Positions 27,281-35,925 of a DNA stretch of 64,000 nucleotides are shown here, piece after piece (the first letter of the stretch is position 1; every line of letters starts with the position of its first letter). The stretch spans positions 3,038,001 to 3,102,000 of the forward strand of contig NZ_CP095050.1 in assembly GCF_022921075.1 (NCBI RefSeq), in the 5' to 3' direction. The notes below the pieces were generated by a model. It was not told where the DNA came from. It did not search any database and saw only the letters and a list, made by a program, of their open reading frames with translations. Source of the DNA: Hymenobacter sp. 5317J-9 (GTDB lineage: Bacteria > Bacteroidota > Bacteroidia > Cytophagales > Hymenobacteraceae). The translations under genes were made by a program, and so were the position numbers.

Positions 27281-27670
27281 GTGATGGGTCGCCCCACCGC
27301 GGCGCTTTCGGGCGACGAGGAAAGTCCGGGCAACGCAGAGCACCTTGCTTCCTAACGGGAAGGACTGGCGCAAGCCAGGACAGCGAGTGCCACAGAAAAT
27401 TACCGCCTACGTCGCCCTCGGGCGGCCGGTAAGGGTGAAAAGGTGCGGTAAGAGCGCACCAGCGGGCGGGTAACCGTCCCGGCTGGGTAAACCTCAGGGG
27501 TTGAAAGACCAAATAAGCTGGTACGCCGGCTTCTTCGGAAGCATCGGCACCGGGCGGCTCGTCCGGCGCCAGCGGGTAGGTTGATGGAGCCTTTCCGCGA
27601 GGACTGGCCTAGATAAATGGTGGGGCAGCTGCCTCGGCAGCGGACAGAACCCGGCTTACAGACCCATCAC
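27281..27670 (+). ncRNA. rnpB: RNase P RNA, bacterial class A
   Basis: Catalytic RNA that matures tRNA 5' ends. The conserved P4-forming GAGGAAAGTCCGGGC (27318 onward) and the 3' half (AGAACCCGGCTTACAG) are present, as is the ACAGAAA block of the core. The P1 ends GTGATGGGTC (27281-27290) and GACCCATCAC (27661-27670) pair perfectly and define the boundaries, about 390 nt. Short protein frames predicted across this region are false. Confidence 0.96.
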
Positions 27671-27678
27671 CCCACAAC

Positions 27679-27714
27679 AAAAAAGGCCACTCCCGCACGG
27701 AAGTGGCCTTTTTT
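27679..27714 (+). terminator. Terminator of rnpB
   Basis: A stem AAAAAAGGCCACT with AGTGGCCTTTTTT around a 10-nt loop, ending in T residues, 9 nt after P1. Confidence 0.88.
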
Positions 27715-27744
27715 GCTATCCAAGCAGTAAGCAGTAAATAGGAA

Positions 27745-27835
27745 CGTCATGCTGAGCGCAGTCGAAGCATCTCTACCACGCAACGTAATCAGTTACTACT
27801 GAGGTAGAGATGCTTCGACTGCGCTCAGCATGACG
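27745..27835. repeat. Dispersed inverted repeat, family A, copy 4
   Basis: Two perfect 33-bp arms (27745-27777 and 27803-27835) with a 25-nt centre. It has a GTCGAAG/CTTCGAC variant, compensated in both arms. It lies between rnpB and the cytochrome gene. Confidence 0.94.
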
Positions 27836-27853
27836 GGCAAGAGCTCAATTTTC

Positions 27854-28300
27854 CTATTTTTTATTATTGGCCCGAATGGCCTTCACCTCGGTTGCGCTCA
27901 CGGCGCTGGCTTTGTTGCCGAAGGAATTGCGCACGTAGGTGAGCACGGCCGCAATCTGGGCATCGGTGAGCGACTCCTGGGCGGGCATCACGTTGTTGTA
28001 GGGCTCGCCGTTGATGTCGACGCCCTGCAGGCCGTTGAGCAGCACCTTGGTGAGGCGGGTTTTGTCGCCCAGCACGTAGTCGGTCTTGGCCAGCGGCGGG
28101 TTCAGGCCGTCCACGCCCAGACCGTCGGCCTGGTGGCAGCTCAGGCAATTTTGCACGTAAACCGATTTGCCTTGCGCCAGCACGGCGGCGGGCACGCCCA
28201 CGGCTTTTTTGGCGGGCGCTTTCACGGGTGGTTTCTTTTGGGCGGCGGCAGGACCGGCCGACAGGGCCAGCAGCGACAGCATCACGAATAGCTTCTTCAC
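27854..28300 (-). CDS. Secreted c-type cytochrome
   Basis: 148 residues. A signal peptide (to about 21, ending AAAQ) and a Lys/Pro/Ala linker precede a single haem domain: CLSCH haem-binding motif and a downstream NVMPAQ whose Met is the likely sixth ligand. The start is GTG at 28300 (KKLFVML). It is 8 bp after the sugar dehydrogenase gene, so it is probably its electron acceptor. Confidence 0.9.
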   Translation of the reverse strand: MKKLFVMLSLLALSAGPAAAQKKPPVKAPAKKAVGVPAAVLAQGKSVYVQNCLSCHQADGLGVDGLNPPLAKTDYVLGDKTRLTKVLLNGLQGVDINGEPYNNVMPAQESLTDAQIAAVLTYVRNSFGNKASAVSATEVKAIRANNKK

Positions 28301-28308
28301 GAGCGGGC

Positions 28309-29589
28309 TTAGTTCTTGTTATACACGATGCGGAAAATGGTGCCAGCCTTGTCGTCGCTCACATAGAGCGACCCATCGGGCCCCTGGGCTAGGCCGCAGG
28401 GCTTGTGGTCGGCGCGGCCAGCGGCCACCTTTTCGGGCGAGCCGGCGAAGTTATCGGCAAAAATCTCCCACGGGCCGCTCGGCTTGCCGTTTTTAAAGGG
28501 TTGAAACGCCACGTAAAAGCCCTTCTGAGGCTCAGGGGCCCGGTTCCAGGAGCCGTGGAATGCGATGAAGGCCCCGTTGCGGTACTTCTCCGGAAACATG
28601 GTGCCGGTGTAAAAGAGCAGGGCATTGGGGGCCGTGTGGGCCGGGAAGGCCGCAGCGGGCTCCAGGTACTTGGGGTCGGCTTCCTTTTTGCCGTCGCCGC
28701 CGTACTCCGGGGCCAGCATTTTCTTTTTCTTGATGGGGTCGTAGTAGAGGTAAGGCCAGCCGGCATTGGCACCTTTCGTGAGGCCGTACAGGCACTCGGC
28801 GGGCAGCTCAGCCGATTGCTTGGTGTCGTACATCTCGGGGAAGATGTCGTGCAGCTGGTCGCGGCCGTGCTGCATCACAAAGAGTTGGTTGGCCTGGGCG
28901 TTCCAATCGAGGCCCACCACGTTGCGCAGGCCCGTGGCGAAGCGCGAGCCGCTGCCGTAGCCCTGGTTCAGCTTGTCGGCCCGAAACTGCCAGATGCCGC
29001 CCGCCGAATCCAGAATCGGGCAGTTTTGCTGGCCCAGCGAGCCTTTCTGCCGGTCTTTGATTTGACAGGAGTTGGAGTAGGCGCCGATGTTGACGTAGAG
29101 GTTGCCGGCATTGTCGAGGGCAATGGACTTGCTCTCGTGCTGGCGGCGGTTGATGAGGCCACTCACTATTTTTTCGGGCTGCGTGGGGTTAGTCACCTCC
29201 CCTTTCGCATCCAGCTTGTAGCGGTACACGTCCTCATCCGACGAGGCGTAGAGGTAGCCGTCTTTCACGGCGATGCCAGTGCCGCCGTAGCTCCCGAAAC
29301 CATCCGTGACGGTGGCCTTGCCGGTGGCCGCCGGCTTCAGCTCCAGAATTCCTTTGCCGTCCTTGGGCCGGTTCAGCTTCACGTAGATATTGCCCTGGGG
29401 AGTCACGGCAAGGTGCCGGGCCCGGCCGCCGGTTTCGGCCACCACCAGCGCGCCGAAGCCGGAAGGCAGCTTGAGGCCGGCATTGTTGGGGTCGGGGGCC
29501 ACGGTGGGTCGGCTGGCGAGGGAATAGAGGCCGAAGCTGCTGGCCAGAGCTGCCGTCAGCAGCAGCGGACGGGTGAAGTTATTGTTCAT
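28309..29589 (-). CDS. PQQ-dependent sugar (glucose/sorbosone-type) dehydrogenase-like protein
   Basis: 426 residues. The N-terminal signal region is LLLTAALASSFGLYSLASRP, and the body is a six-bladed propeller of the glucose/sorbosone dehydrogenase family (YASSDEDVYRYKLD, GLRNVVGLDWN, MQHGRDQLHDIFPE, AFIAFHGSWNRAPEPQKG, GLAQGPDGSLYVSDD). It would oxidise sugars or other alcohols in the periplasm and pass electrons to the adjacent cytochrome c. Cofactor use is from family knowledge only. The ATG at 29589 has a signal peptide; an in-frame extension of 24 residues lacks one. Confidence 0.85.
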   Translation of the reverse strand: MNNNFTRPLLLTAALASSFGLYSLASRPTVAPDPNNAGLKLPSGFGALVVAETGGRARHLAVTPQGNIYVKLNRPKDGKGILELKPAATGKATVTDGFGSYGGTGIAVKDGYLYASSDEDVYRYKLDAKGEVTNPTQPEKIVSGLINRRQHESKSIALDNAGNLYVNIGAYSNSCQIKDRQKGSLGQQNCPILDSAGGIWQFRADKLNQGYGSGSRFATGLRNVVGLDWNAQANQLFVMQHGRDQLHDIFPEMYDTKQSAELPAECLYGLTKGANAGWPYLYYDPIKKKKMLAPEYGGDGKKEADPKYLEPAAAFPAHTAPNALLFYTGTMFPEKYRNGAFIAFHGSWNRAPEPQKGFYVAFQPFKNGKPSGPWEIFADNFAGSPEKVAAGRADHKPCGLAQGPDGSLYVSDDKAGTIFRIVYNKN

Positions 29590-29618
29590 GGATGGAAATG
29601 TTGGTTGAATGGGGCGAA

Positions 29619-29733
29619 GTAGAGACGCAACATCTTGCGTCTCGTCGTTGAACGGTAACACTGAACGAGCCAGACCGTGCCGTTCAAATAAACAACATCA
29701 GCAACGACGAGACGCAAAATGTTGCGTCTCTAC
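29619..29733. repeat. Inverted repeat, family B (GTAGAGACGCAA)
   Basis: Arms of 32 bp (29619-29650 and 29702-29733) differ at one position; they begin GTAGAGACGCAACATCTTGC. It is unrelated to family A and separates two divergent genes. Confidence 0.93.
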
Positions 29734-29821
29734 CTCGTTCAATATCCTGCCTTAAACTCCCAACGCCGCTTTTCGTTACCTTCGCCCCTCTCCATTTGCA
29801 TTCCATCGTATTCCATCCCGC

Positions 29822-30985
29822 ATGCCCCGCATCCTCATCATCGACGACGAAAAAGCCATCCGCAACACGCTGAAGGAGATTCTGGAATTTGAAAGCTACA
29901 CCGTCGACCAGGCCGAAGACGGCCCCGCTGGCCTCGATTTGCTGATTCAGCAGAAGTACGACGTGGTGCTCTGCGACATCCGCATGCCCAAAATGGACGG
30001 CCTCGAAGTGCTGACCCGCGCCCAGGCCATGGGCACCGACGCCGCATTCATCATGGTATCGGCCCACGGCAGCATCGACACGGCCGTGGAAGCCACCAAA
30101 AAAGGCGCCTACGACTTCCTGCCCAAGCCCCCCGACCTCAACCGCCTGCTCGTGACGGTGCGCAACGCCCTCGACCGCACCAAGCTGGTGAGCGAAACCA
30201 AGACGCTGAAAAAGAAGCTCTCCGTCACGAAAGGCTCCGAAATGGTGGGCTCCTCGGCCGCCCTCGGCGCCGTGCGCAAAGCCATTGAGAAAGTGGCCCC
30301 CACCGACGCCCGCGTGCTCATCACTGGCCCCAACGGCGCCGGCAAGGAGATGGTAGCCCGCCAGCTACACGAGCAAAGCAACCGTGCCCAGGGCCCCCTG
30401 GTGGAAGTAAACTGCGCCGCCATCCCCTCCGAGCTCATCGAAAGCGAGCTGTTCGGCCACGAAAAAGGCTCGTTCACCTCGGCCGTCAAGCAGCGCATCG
30501 GCAAGTTTGAGCAGGCCGACGGCGGCACGCTCTTCTTGGACGAAATCGGCGACATGAGCCTCTCAGCCCAAGCCAAGGTGTTGCGCGCCTTGCAGGAAAA
30601 CAAAATCACCCGCGTGGGCGGCGAGAAGGAAATATCTGTAAACGTGCGCGTCCTGGCGGCCACCAACAAAGACCTGCTCCAGGAAATTGCCGACCGTAAT
30701 TTCCGCGAGGACTTGTACCACCGCCTCTCGGTAATTCTGATTCAGGTGCCGGCCCTTAATGACCGCCGCGAGGACATTCCCGAGCTTATCCAGAAATTCC
30801 TCAACGACATCGCCGCCGACTACGGCAACAAGCCCAAGAAAATCGACGCCGCCGCGCTGGAATATTTGCAGAACCTGGACTGGCGCGGCAACATCCGCGA
30901 GCTGCGCAACGTGGTGGAACGACTCGTGATTATGAGCGACGATACTATTTCAGAAGGCGACGCCAAGGCGTTTGCTGGGAAGTAG
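29822..30985 (+). CDS. Sigma-54 activator-like response regulator (receiver plus AAA+), without DNA-binding domain
   Basis: 387 residues. Receiver domain 1-120: acidic D8/D9, phospho-acceptor D52, S80 and K102. AAA+ domain about 140-375: Walker A GPNGAGKE (169-176), Walker B GGTLFLDEIGDM, and arginine finger region FREDLYHRL. The L1 loop that touches sigma-54 is GSFTSA (216-221) instead of GAFTGA. The protein ends shortly after NIRELRNVVERLV with no Fis-type helix-turn-helix, so it would act without specific DNA binding or is not a classic activator. No histidine kinase is adjacent. Confidence 0.88.
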   Translation: MPRILIIDDEKAIRNTLKEILEFESYTVDQAEDGPAGLDLLIQQKYDVVLCDIRMPKMDGLEVLTRAQAMGTDAAFIMVSAHGSIDTAVEATKKGAYDFLPKPPDLNRLLVTVRNALDRTKLVSETKTLKKKLSVTKGSEMVGSSAALGAVRKAIEKVAPTDARVLITGPNGAGKEMVARQLHEQSNRAQGPLVEVNCAAIPSELIESELFGHEKGSFTSAVKQRIGKFEQADGGTLFLDEIGDMSLSAQAKVLRALQENKITRVGGEKEISVNVRVLAATNKDLLQEIADRNFREDLYHRLSVILIQVPALNDRREDIPELIQKFLNDIAADYGNKPKKIDAAALEYLQNLDWRGNIRELRNVVERLVIMSDDTISEGDAKAFAGK

Positions 30986-31000
30986 TTCTAAACACCAATG

Positions 31001-31055
31001 AAATAGAGCAGTAAATCCTCGATGATTTAAGCACGGCGGATTTACCGCTCTATTT
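31001..31055 (+). terminator. Terminator-like hairpin after the response regulator
   Basis: Arms AAATAGAGCAGTAAATCC and GGATTTACCGCTCTATTT pair with one mismatch around a 19-nt loop and are followed by T-rich sequence. It is AT-rich like the following gene. Confidence 0.6.
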
Positions 31056-31126
31056 TATTATTCCACTAAAGCAGGCATAAGTTTCAACTGCACCTTATAT
31101 AATCTGGCAAACTGCTACAATGCACT

Positions 31127-31525
31127 TTATGGCACCTTTTTAACCGTGATGGCATAAGGTTCGAGTGAGAAGCTATTCTTTTTGAGCAGTCCCTTATTCA
31201 CAATTACCCAATCAAAATCTGCTTGATTTTCGTTTGAACATACCAGTTGATAAGTCTTTCCTTTTTCCAAAAAGTTCTTCTCATAAAATCCAGGGCAGGT
31301 AATAATTACCCCGATGGAACTGCTTGGGTAATCAATACCTGTAAGGTCGAGTACTTCAAATGCCACAACTGTTGCCCAAGCAAAGTATCCACAACCTGGC
31401 GTCAGTTGGACTTCCTCGATAATTTTTCCGGTCAAGTTGAATTGCTGCCCGCGAACAGAACCGGTCTGGCAGTATGCAGTCGAACAAATTATCGAGAAAA
31501 GCCCTGCGAATATGAACGGCTTCAT
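31127..31525 (-). CDS. Small secreted protein of unknown function
   Basis: 132 residues with a signal peptide (MKPFIFAGLFSIICSTAYCQ) and a single predicted beta-rich domain (GKIIEEVQLTPGCGYFAWATVV, YPSSSIGVIITCPGFYEKNFLEKG). Two cysteines could form a disulphide. I do not recognise the family. The gene and its flanks (about 31000-31600) are AT-rich relative to the window, a possible transfer. Confidence 0.7.
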   Translation of the reverse strand: MKPFIFAGLFSIICSTAYCQTGSVRGQQFNLTGKIIEEVQLTPGCGYFAWATVVAFEVLDLTGIDYPSSSIGVIITCPGFYEKNFLEKGKTYQLVCSNENQADFDWVIVNKGLLKKNSFSLEPYAITVKKVP

Positions 31526-31606
31526 TAGCTATAACTACCACACCTGATTTATTGAGTACAATGATAATTCGGTTTAGGCATAATACATAATAGCTAAGTG
31601 CCTGTT

Positions 31607-32605
31607 TTACACCATCTGATTACACCCGCGCACGTCCGAATTATCCATCCGGCCCAGCACCTCAAAACCGCCGTCCGCGTGCATCCGCGCCAGGTCCTTT
31701 GTCTCGATAAAAGCGCAGGAATCAATGTTGGCCAAGTCAATCACATTAATAGCTCCATCCTTCCGGTCGCCGATTGAAAACGGGTCCGACGGGTCGCGCA
31801 GCAGCACGCGCAGCGGCGCGGGGCTGTGAAAGCGGCCGTCGCCCAGCGAGTAGGCTTGGCTGAGCAATTCGGTCATGCCGTACTCGGAATGAATGCCGGC
31901 CGGGCCAAATGCCTGCTGCAGTTCGGCGTGCAGCTCCTCGCGAATCATCTCGCGGCGCCGGCCTTTCATGCCGCCGGTTTCCAGCACGGTGAGGCCTTGT
32001 AGTTCCGGGGCGGCACCGGCTTCGGCGGCAAAGTCGAGCAGGGCGTAACTCACGCCGATGAGCATGACGCGGCAGCCGGACACTCGTTTGGCATCGGCCA
32101 GGGCGGCGCGCAGGGCGGCGTGGTCGTGCAGAAAAAACGCAGGCTGCGCCTGCCCCGACTGCCGGGCGAAGTAGTCGACCATGGCCACCAGCGAGGAATT
32201 GCCCTGCTCCAGGTACGAAGGCAGCAGCGCCAGGAAAACCCACCCCGAGAGCGGGCCATAGTATTGCTCGAAAATGCGGGCCGCGTTTTCGCGGTACAAA
32301 GCCGGGTCGCGCACCAAGTGGCGGCTGCGCTGCTGCAGGGTGGTGCCGCTGCTCAGAAAGAGCTCCTGCGCCTCCCACCGGGCGGGCTCGGTGCGCACTT
32401 CGTGGGTTTTGAAAAATTCGATGGGCAGAAAGGGAATGTCGGCCAGTTGGGCCATCGCGGCAGGCTTGCGGCCCAGTTGCTGTAGGTATTCGGCGTAGGG
32501 CGGGCAGTGCGCGGCCTGGTGCCGGAACAGGGCCAGCGCAGCCGCCTCAAACGACGAAGCGGTGACGGTGGGCAGCGCTTGTAAAAAATCGGTGCGGAAA
32601 CTCAT
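31607..32605 (-). CDS. LuxE/PaaK-like acyl-protein synthetase (adenylating)
   Basis: 332 residues. The ANL-type fold of the LuxE family: the phosphate loop FLSSGTTLQQRS, the ETGGMKGRRREM segment and SEYGMTELLSQAYS (adenylation motif), with a C-terminal IETKDLARM. LuxE enzymes activate fatty acids as acyl-AMP; close relatives in this phylum have no assigned substrate. There is no luxCD or carrier protein next to it, so it is an orphan. The ATG is at 32605. Confidence 0.82.
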   Translation of the reverse strand: MSFRTDFLQALPTVTASSFEAAALALFRHQAAHCPPYAEYLQQLGRKPAAMAQLADIPFLPIEFFKTHEVRTEPARWEAQELFLSSGTTLQQRSRHLVRDPALYRENAARIFEQYYGPLSGWVFLALLPSYLEQGNSSLVAMVDYFARQSGQAQPAFFLHDHAALRAALADAKRVSGCRVMLIGVSYALLDFAAEAGAAPELQGLTVLETGGMKGRRREMIREELHAELQQAFGPAGIHSEYGMTELLSQAYSLGDGRFHSPAPLRVLLRDPSDPFSIGDRKDGAINVIDLANIDSCAFIETKDLARMHADGGFEVLGRMDNSDVRGCNQMV

Positions 32606-32723
32606 GAGCGGGAAACGCGGTTGGCAACGCAGACCGAACCAAGCAGCCCGGCAAATCGTTGGGAAAAACGTACTTTGGCGGCAATTCCGCCGTTGTGCTG
32701 CTGTCTATTCACTTCCTGCCTCT

Positions 32724-33287
32724 ATGAACTCGCTTCGTACCCTTGCCGCCGTCACTGTTTGCCTAGTCGGGCTATCCCTCAGCAGCTGCCTGAATGCGCC
32801 TGAGTACCCCGATACGCCCTCCATCGACTTCAACTCGCTCACAATGGTGCGGAACAAGCCGGTGGGCCAAACCGAAATCGACACGCTGAAATTTGCGCTC
32901 GACTTCCGCGACGGCGACGGCGACCTGGGGCTCTCCGATGAAGACATTAAAGTGGCGCCTTGGAACCAGACTTCGGGAGGACCCAACCAGCGCGGCTACA
33001 GCTACAACTACTTCATTCAGCCGTACAAAAAAGTAAACGGCGGATTTGTTAAGTTTATCAACGCGGGCGGATTTGAGGGCGAATACGACGGCCGGTTCCT
33101 CCGCCTCGACGAAGTCGAAGCCCGGCCGGCGCCGCTCAAAGGCACGCTCTACTACAAGCTGCCCATCAACATCGACGGGGCGCCTTTTTTCCCCGGCGAT
33201 GTGCTGAAATTTGAAATCAGCATCATGGACCGCGCCCTGCACCGCAGCAACGTCATCACCACCTCCGAAATAACGCTGGGCCGATAG
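32724..33287 (+). CDS. Lipoprotein of unknown function
   Basis: 187 residues with lipobox LSSCLN at about 21-26. A short stretch, DFRDGDGDLGLSDED (about 54-68), resembles a calcium-binding DxDxDG loop. The rest is beta-rich with no recognised domain. The ATG at 32724 is chosen for its signal peptide; the longer frame from 32562 has none. The gene is divergent from the LuxE-like gene and ends inside its own terminator. Confidence 0.75.
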   Translation: MNSLRTLAAVTVCLVGLSLSSCLNAPEYPDTPSIDFNSLTMVRNKPVGQTEIDTLKFALDFRDGDGDLGLSDEDIKVAPWNQTSGGPNQRGYSYNYFIQPYKKVNGGFVKFINAGGFEGEYDGRFLRLDEVEARPAPLKGTLYYKLPINIDGAPFFPGDVLKFEISIMDRALHRSNVITTSEITLGR

Positions 33288-33299
33288 CCCAGCGTTTTT
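33272..33299 (+). terminator. Terminator overlapping the lipoprotein stop codon
   Basis: A perfect 10-bp stem (AACGCTGGGC with GCCCAGCGTT, 5-nt loop) followed by T. The TAG stop (33285-33287) lies in the loop and arm. A second hairpin (33304-33340) without a T tail follows. Confidence 0.8.
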
Positions 33300-33345
33300 C
33301 GTTTGCCCCGGCCCAAGGACCTTGCCGCCAGGCCGGGGCAGCCGG

Positions 33346-35766
33346 TTAATAAATCTCCGGGAATTTCTCGGGCGCGACCTCGCTCATCAGCTCGTACACC
33401 GTGTCGAACACGTCTTCCACGTTGGGCTTGCTGAAGTAGTCGCCGTCGGAGCTGTAGGCGGGGCGGTGGGGCTGCGCGGCCAGGCAGCGCGGCTGCGAGT
33501 CGAGGAAGCGGTAGGCGCCCTGCTCATCCAGCACGTGCTGCATCATGAAGGCGGTGGCGCCGCCGGGCACGTCCTCGTCGGCAAACAACACGCGGTTGGT
33601 TTTCTGCAGGCTGTCGGCGATGACGTGGTCGGTGTCGAAGGGCAAGAGCGTCTGCACGTCGATGACTTCGACGGAAATGCCCACTTCGGCCAGCTGTTTG
33701 GCGGCATCCATCACAATGCGGCACATCGAGCCGTAGGTCACTACCGTCACGTCGGTGCCGGCTTGCAGCACCTCGGGGCGGCCCAGCGGCAGCGTAAATT
33801 CGCCCACGTTGGCCGGAATGGTTTCTTTCAGGCGGTAGCCGTTCAGGCACTCAATCACGAGGGCGGGCTCGTCGCTGCGCAGCAGCGTGTTATAGAAGCC
33901 GGCGGCCTGCGTCATGTTGCGCGGTACGCACACGTGCATGCCCCGAATGCTGCCCAGAATCATCTGCATGGGCGAGCCGGAGTGCCAGATGCCCTCCAAG
34001 CGGTGCCCGCGCGTGCGCACAATGAGCGGGGCTTTCTGGCCGCCCTTGGTGCGGTACTGCAGGCAGGCCAGGTCGTCGCTCAGAATTTGAATGGCGTAGA
34101 GCAGGTAGTCGAGGTACTGAATTTCGGTGATGGGGCGCAGGCCGCGCAGGGCGGCGCCTATCCCCTGCCCAATGATGGTGCACTCCCGAATGCCGGTATC
34201 GGTGATGCGCAGCTCGCCGAACTTCTCCTGCAGGCCAGCGAAGGCCTGGTTCACGTCGCCAATCTTGCCTACGTCCTCGCCGATGGCGAAAATGGTGGGG
34301 TCGCGCTGGAAGTTGGCGTCGAAGCAGGCTTGCAGCACTTCGCGGCCGTCTACCTGCGGCGCATTGGGCGCGAAGGTAGCGGGCACTTCTTCGATGTTGC
34401 CCACGGCCAGCTCGCTCTGACTGAACAGGTTGGAGTTGTAGCGGTCGGCGTTTTCGGCAAGCAGCTGCTCCAGGTGGCGCTGAATGGCGCGGCGGCCGGC
34501 GCTGCGCTTCTCGTTGCGCACCTGACGCAGGGCGCGGCGCAGCGTCCGCACAATGTCGGCCCGGATGGGCGTGGGATTGGCTTTCAGCTGCTCCACCAGG
34601 TCGTGCATGCTGTTTTCGGTGCCGTGGTCGGCCACCAGCTTGTTCAGCAGCGCCACGGCCTCGTCGCGCTCGGCCTTGATGGGGTCGAAGAAAGCGGCCC
34701 AGGCGGCTGTGCGGGCCGTTTTGATGGTGGCGGCAGCGGTTTTTTCGATATCGTCCAGCTCCAGCTCGGTGGCGTGGCCTTCGGCCAGCAGCCACTCGCG
34801 TAGTTTGTGCAAGCAGTCGTGGGCTTCTTCCCAGCTCAGGCGGTCCTTGCTCTTGTAGCGCTCGTGCGAGCCGCTGGTGCTGTGGCCCTGCGGCTGGGTG
34901 AGCTCCGTGACGTGCACCAGCACGGGCACGTGCTGCTCGCGGCACACGGCGGCGGCGCGTTGGTAGGTGTCCACCAGGCCGGCGTAGTCCCAGCCGCGCA
35001 CCACGTAAATCTCGAAGCCCGGCTCCCCTTCGCCCTCGCGCTGCAGGCCGGCCATGATGGCCGAAATGCTCTGCTTGGTGGTTTGGTATTCGGCCGGCAC
35101 CGAGATGCCGTAGTGGTCATCCCACACGCTCATCAGCATGGGCACCTGCAGCACGCCGGCGGCGTTCAGAGCCTCGAAAAACATGCCTTCCGAGGTGCTG
35201 GCGTTGCCGATGGTACCAAAAGCAACCTCGTTGCCGTTGGTGGAGAGTTGCGTAAACTGGTGCAGTTCGGGGTTTTGGCGGAACAGCTTGGAGGCGTAGG
35301 CCAGGCCCAGCAGGCGCGGCATCTGGCCGCCGGTGGGCGAAATGTCGGCCGAGGAGTTTTTGGTTTGGGTGAGGTCGCGCAGGTTGCCGTCTTCGTCCAG
35401 CATGCGGGTGGCGAAGTGGCCGTTCATGGCGCGGCCGGCGGTGGCGGGCTCGGCTTCGGCGTCGGGGTTGGCGTAGAGCTGGGCGAAGTACTGCTCCCAG
35501 GTCAACTGGCCAATGGCCACCATGAAGGTCTGGTCGCGGTAGTAGCCGGCGCGAAAGTCCCCGTTCTGAAAGGCGCGGGCCATGGCTAGCTGCGGCACTT
35601 CCTTGCCGTCGCCGAAGATGCCAAACTTGGCTTTGCCCATGAAAACCTCCTTGCGGCCGGCCAGCGAGGCGTGCCGGCTTTCCCAGGCCAGGCGGTAATC
35701 ATTGAGAAAATCGGCCTTGGTAAGGGACGTGGTTAGCGCGGGCAGGGCAGTTTCGGCGGCGGACAT
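33346..35766 (-). CDS. Fused E1 alpha/beta 2-oxoacid dehydrogenase (branched-chain type)
   Basis: 806 residues joining the two E1 subunits of a thiamine-diphosphate 2-oxoacid dehydrogenase. The alpha half (about 1-400) has GNASTSEGMFFEALNAAG and DDHYGISV for cofactor binding. The beta half (about 470-806) has IFAIGEDVGKIGDVNQAF, ITEIQYLDYLLYA and the C-terminal transketolase domain (VLFADEDVPGGA). It decarboxylates branched-chain or related 2-oxoacids and hands the acyl group to an E2 that is not in this window. The ATG at 35766 (MSAAETALPALTTS) is preferred over an in-frame start 15 codons upstream. A -7 box lies 62 nt upstream. Confidence 0.9.
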   Translation of the reverse strand: MSAAETALPALTTSLTKADFLNDYRLAWESRHASLAGRKEVFMGKAKFGIFGDGKEVPQLAMARAFQNGDFRAGYYRDQTFMVAIGQLTWEQYFAQLYANPDAEAEPATAGRAMNGHFATRMLDEDGNLRDLTQTKNSSADISPTGGQMPRLLGLAYASKLFRQNPELHQFTQLSTNGNEVAFGTIGNASTSEGMFFEALNAAGVLQVPMLMSVWDDHYGISVPAEYQTTKQSISAIMAGLQREGEGEPGFEIYVVRGWDYAGLVDTYQRAAAVCREQHVPVLVHVTELTQPQGHSTSGSHERYKSKDRLSWEEAHDCLHKLREWLLAEGHATELELDDIEKTAAATIKTARTAAWAAFFDPIKAERDEAVALLNKLVADHGTENSMHDLVEQLKANPTPIRADIVRTLRRALRQVRNEKRSAGRRAIQRHLEQLLAENADRYNSNLFSQSELAVGNIEEVPATFAPNAPQVDGREVLQACFDANFQRDPTIFAIGEDVGKIGDVNQAFAGLQEKFGELRITDTGIRECTIIGQGIGAALRGLRPITEIQYLDYLLYAIQILSDDLACLQYRTKGGQKAPLIVRTRGHRLEGIWHSGSPMQMILGSIRGMHVCVPRNMTQAAGFYNTLLRSDEPALVIECLNGYRLKETIPANVGEFTLPLGRPEVLQAGTDVTVVTYGSMCRIVMDAAKQLAEVGISVEVIDVQTLLPFDTDHVIADSLQKTNRVLFADEDVPGGATAFMMQHVLDEQGAYRFLDSQPRCLAAQPHRPAYSSDGDYFSKPNVEDVFDTVYELMSEVAPEKFPEIY

Positions 35767-35827
35767 AAGCAACAATAGGAGGAGGTGGGAATTCTGGATA
35801 AGGGTGTGCACAGCCGGGGCCGTGCTG

Positions 35828-35835
35828 CAAAAATA
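35828..35835 (-). promoter_or_regulatory. Promoter -7 box for the E1 gene
   Basis: TATTTTTG on the minus strand matches TAnnTTTG; the predicted start is near 35821. Confidence 0.55.
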
Positions 35836-35925
35836 CGGAATCGGGCCCGGCTGGGTGGCGCCGGGGCTTTGGCCGTATATTTGGGGATGGAACGCTGCGG
35901 TATTTGAAACGTCAAGCCGACTAGC

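Noticed and set aside
27258..27512. Short protein frames across 27240-27660
   Set aside because: The region is RNase P RNA with paired ends and conserved core.
32562..32723. 54-residue extension of the 32724 lipoprotein
   Set aside because: It overlaps the start of the divergent LuxE-like gene and would bury the lipoprotein signal peptide.
33304..33340. Hairpin after the lipoprotein as a second terminator
   Set aside because: The stem is good but no T run follows on either strand; the hairpin at 33272-33299 is sufficient.
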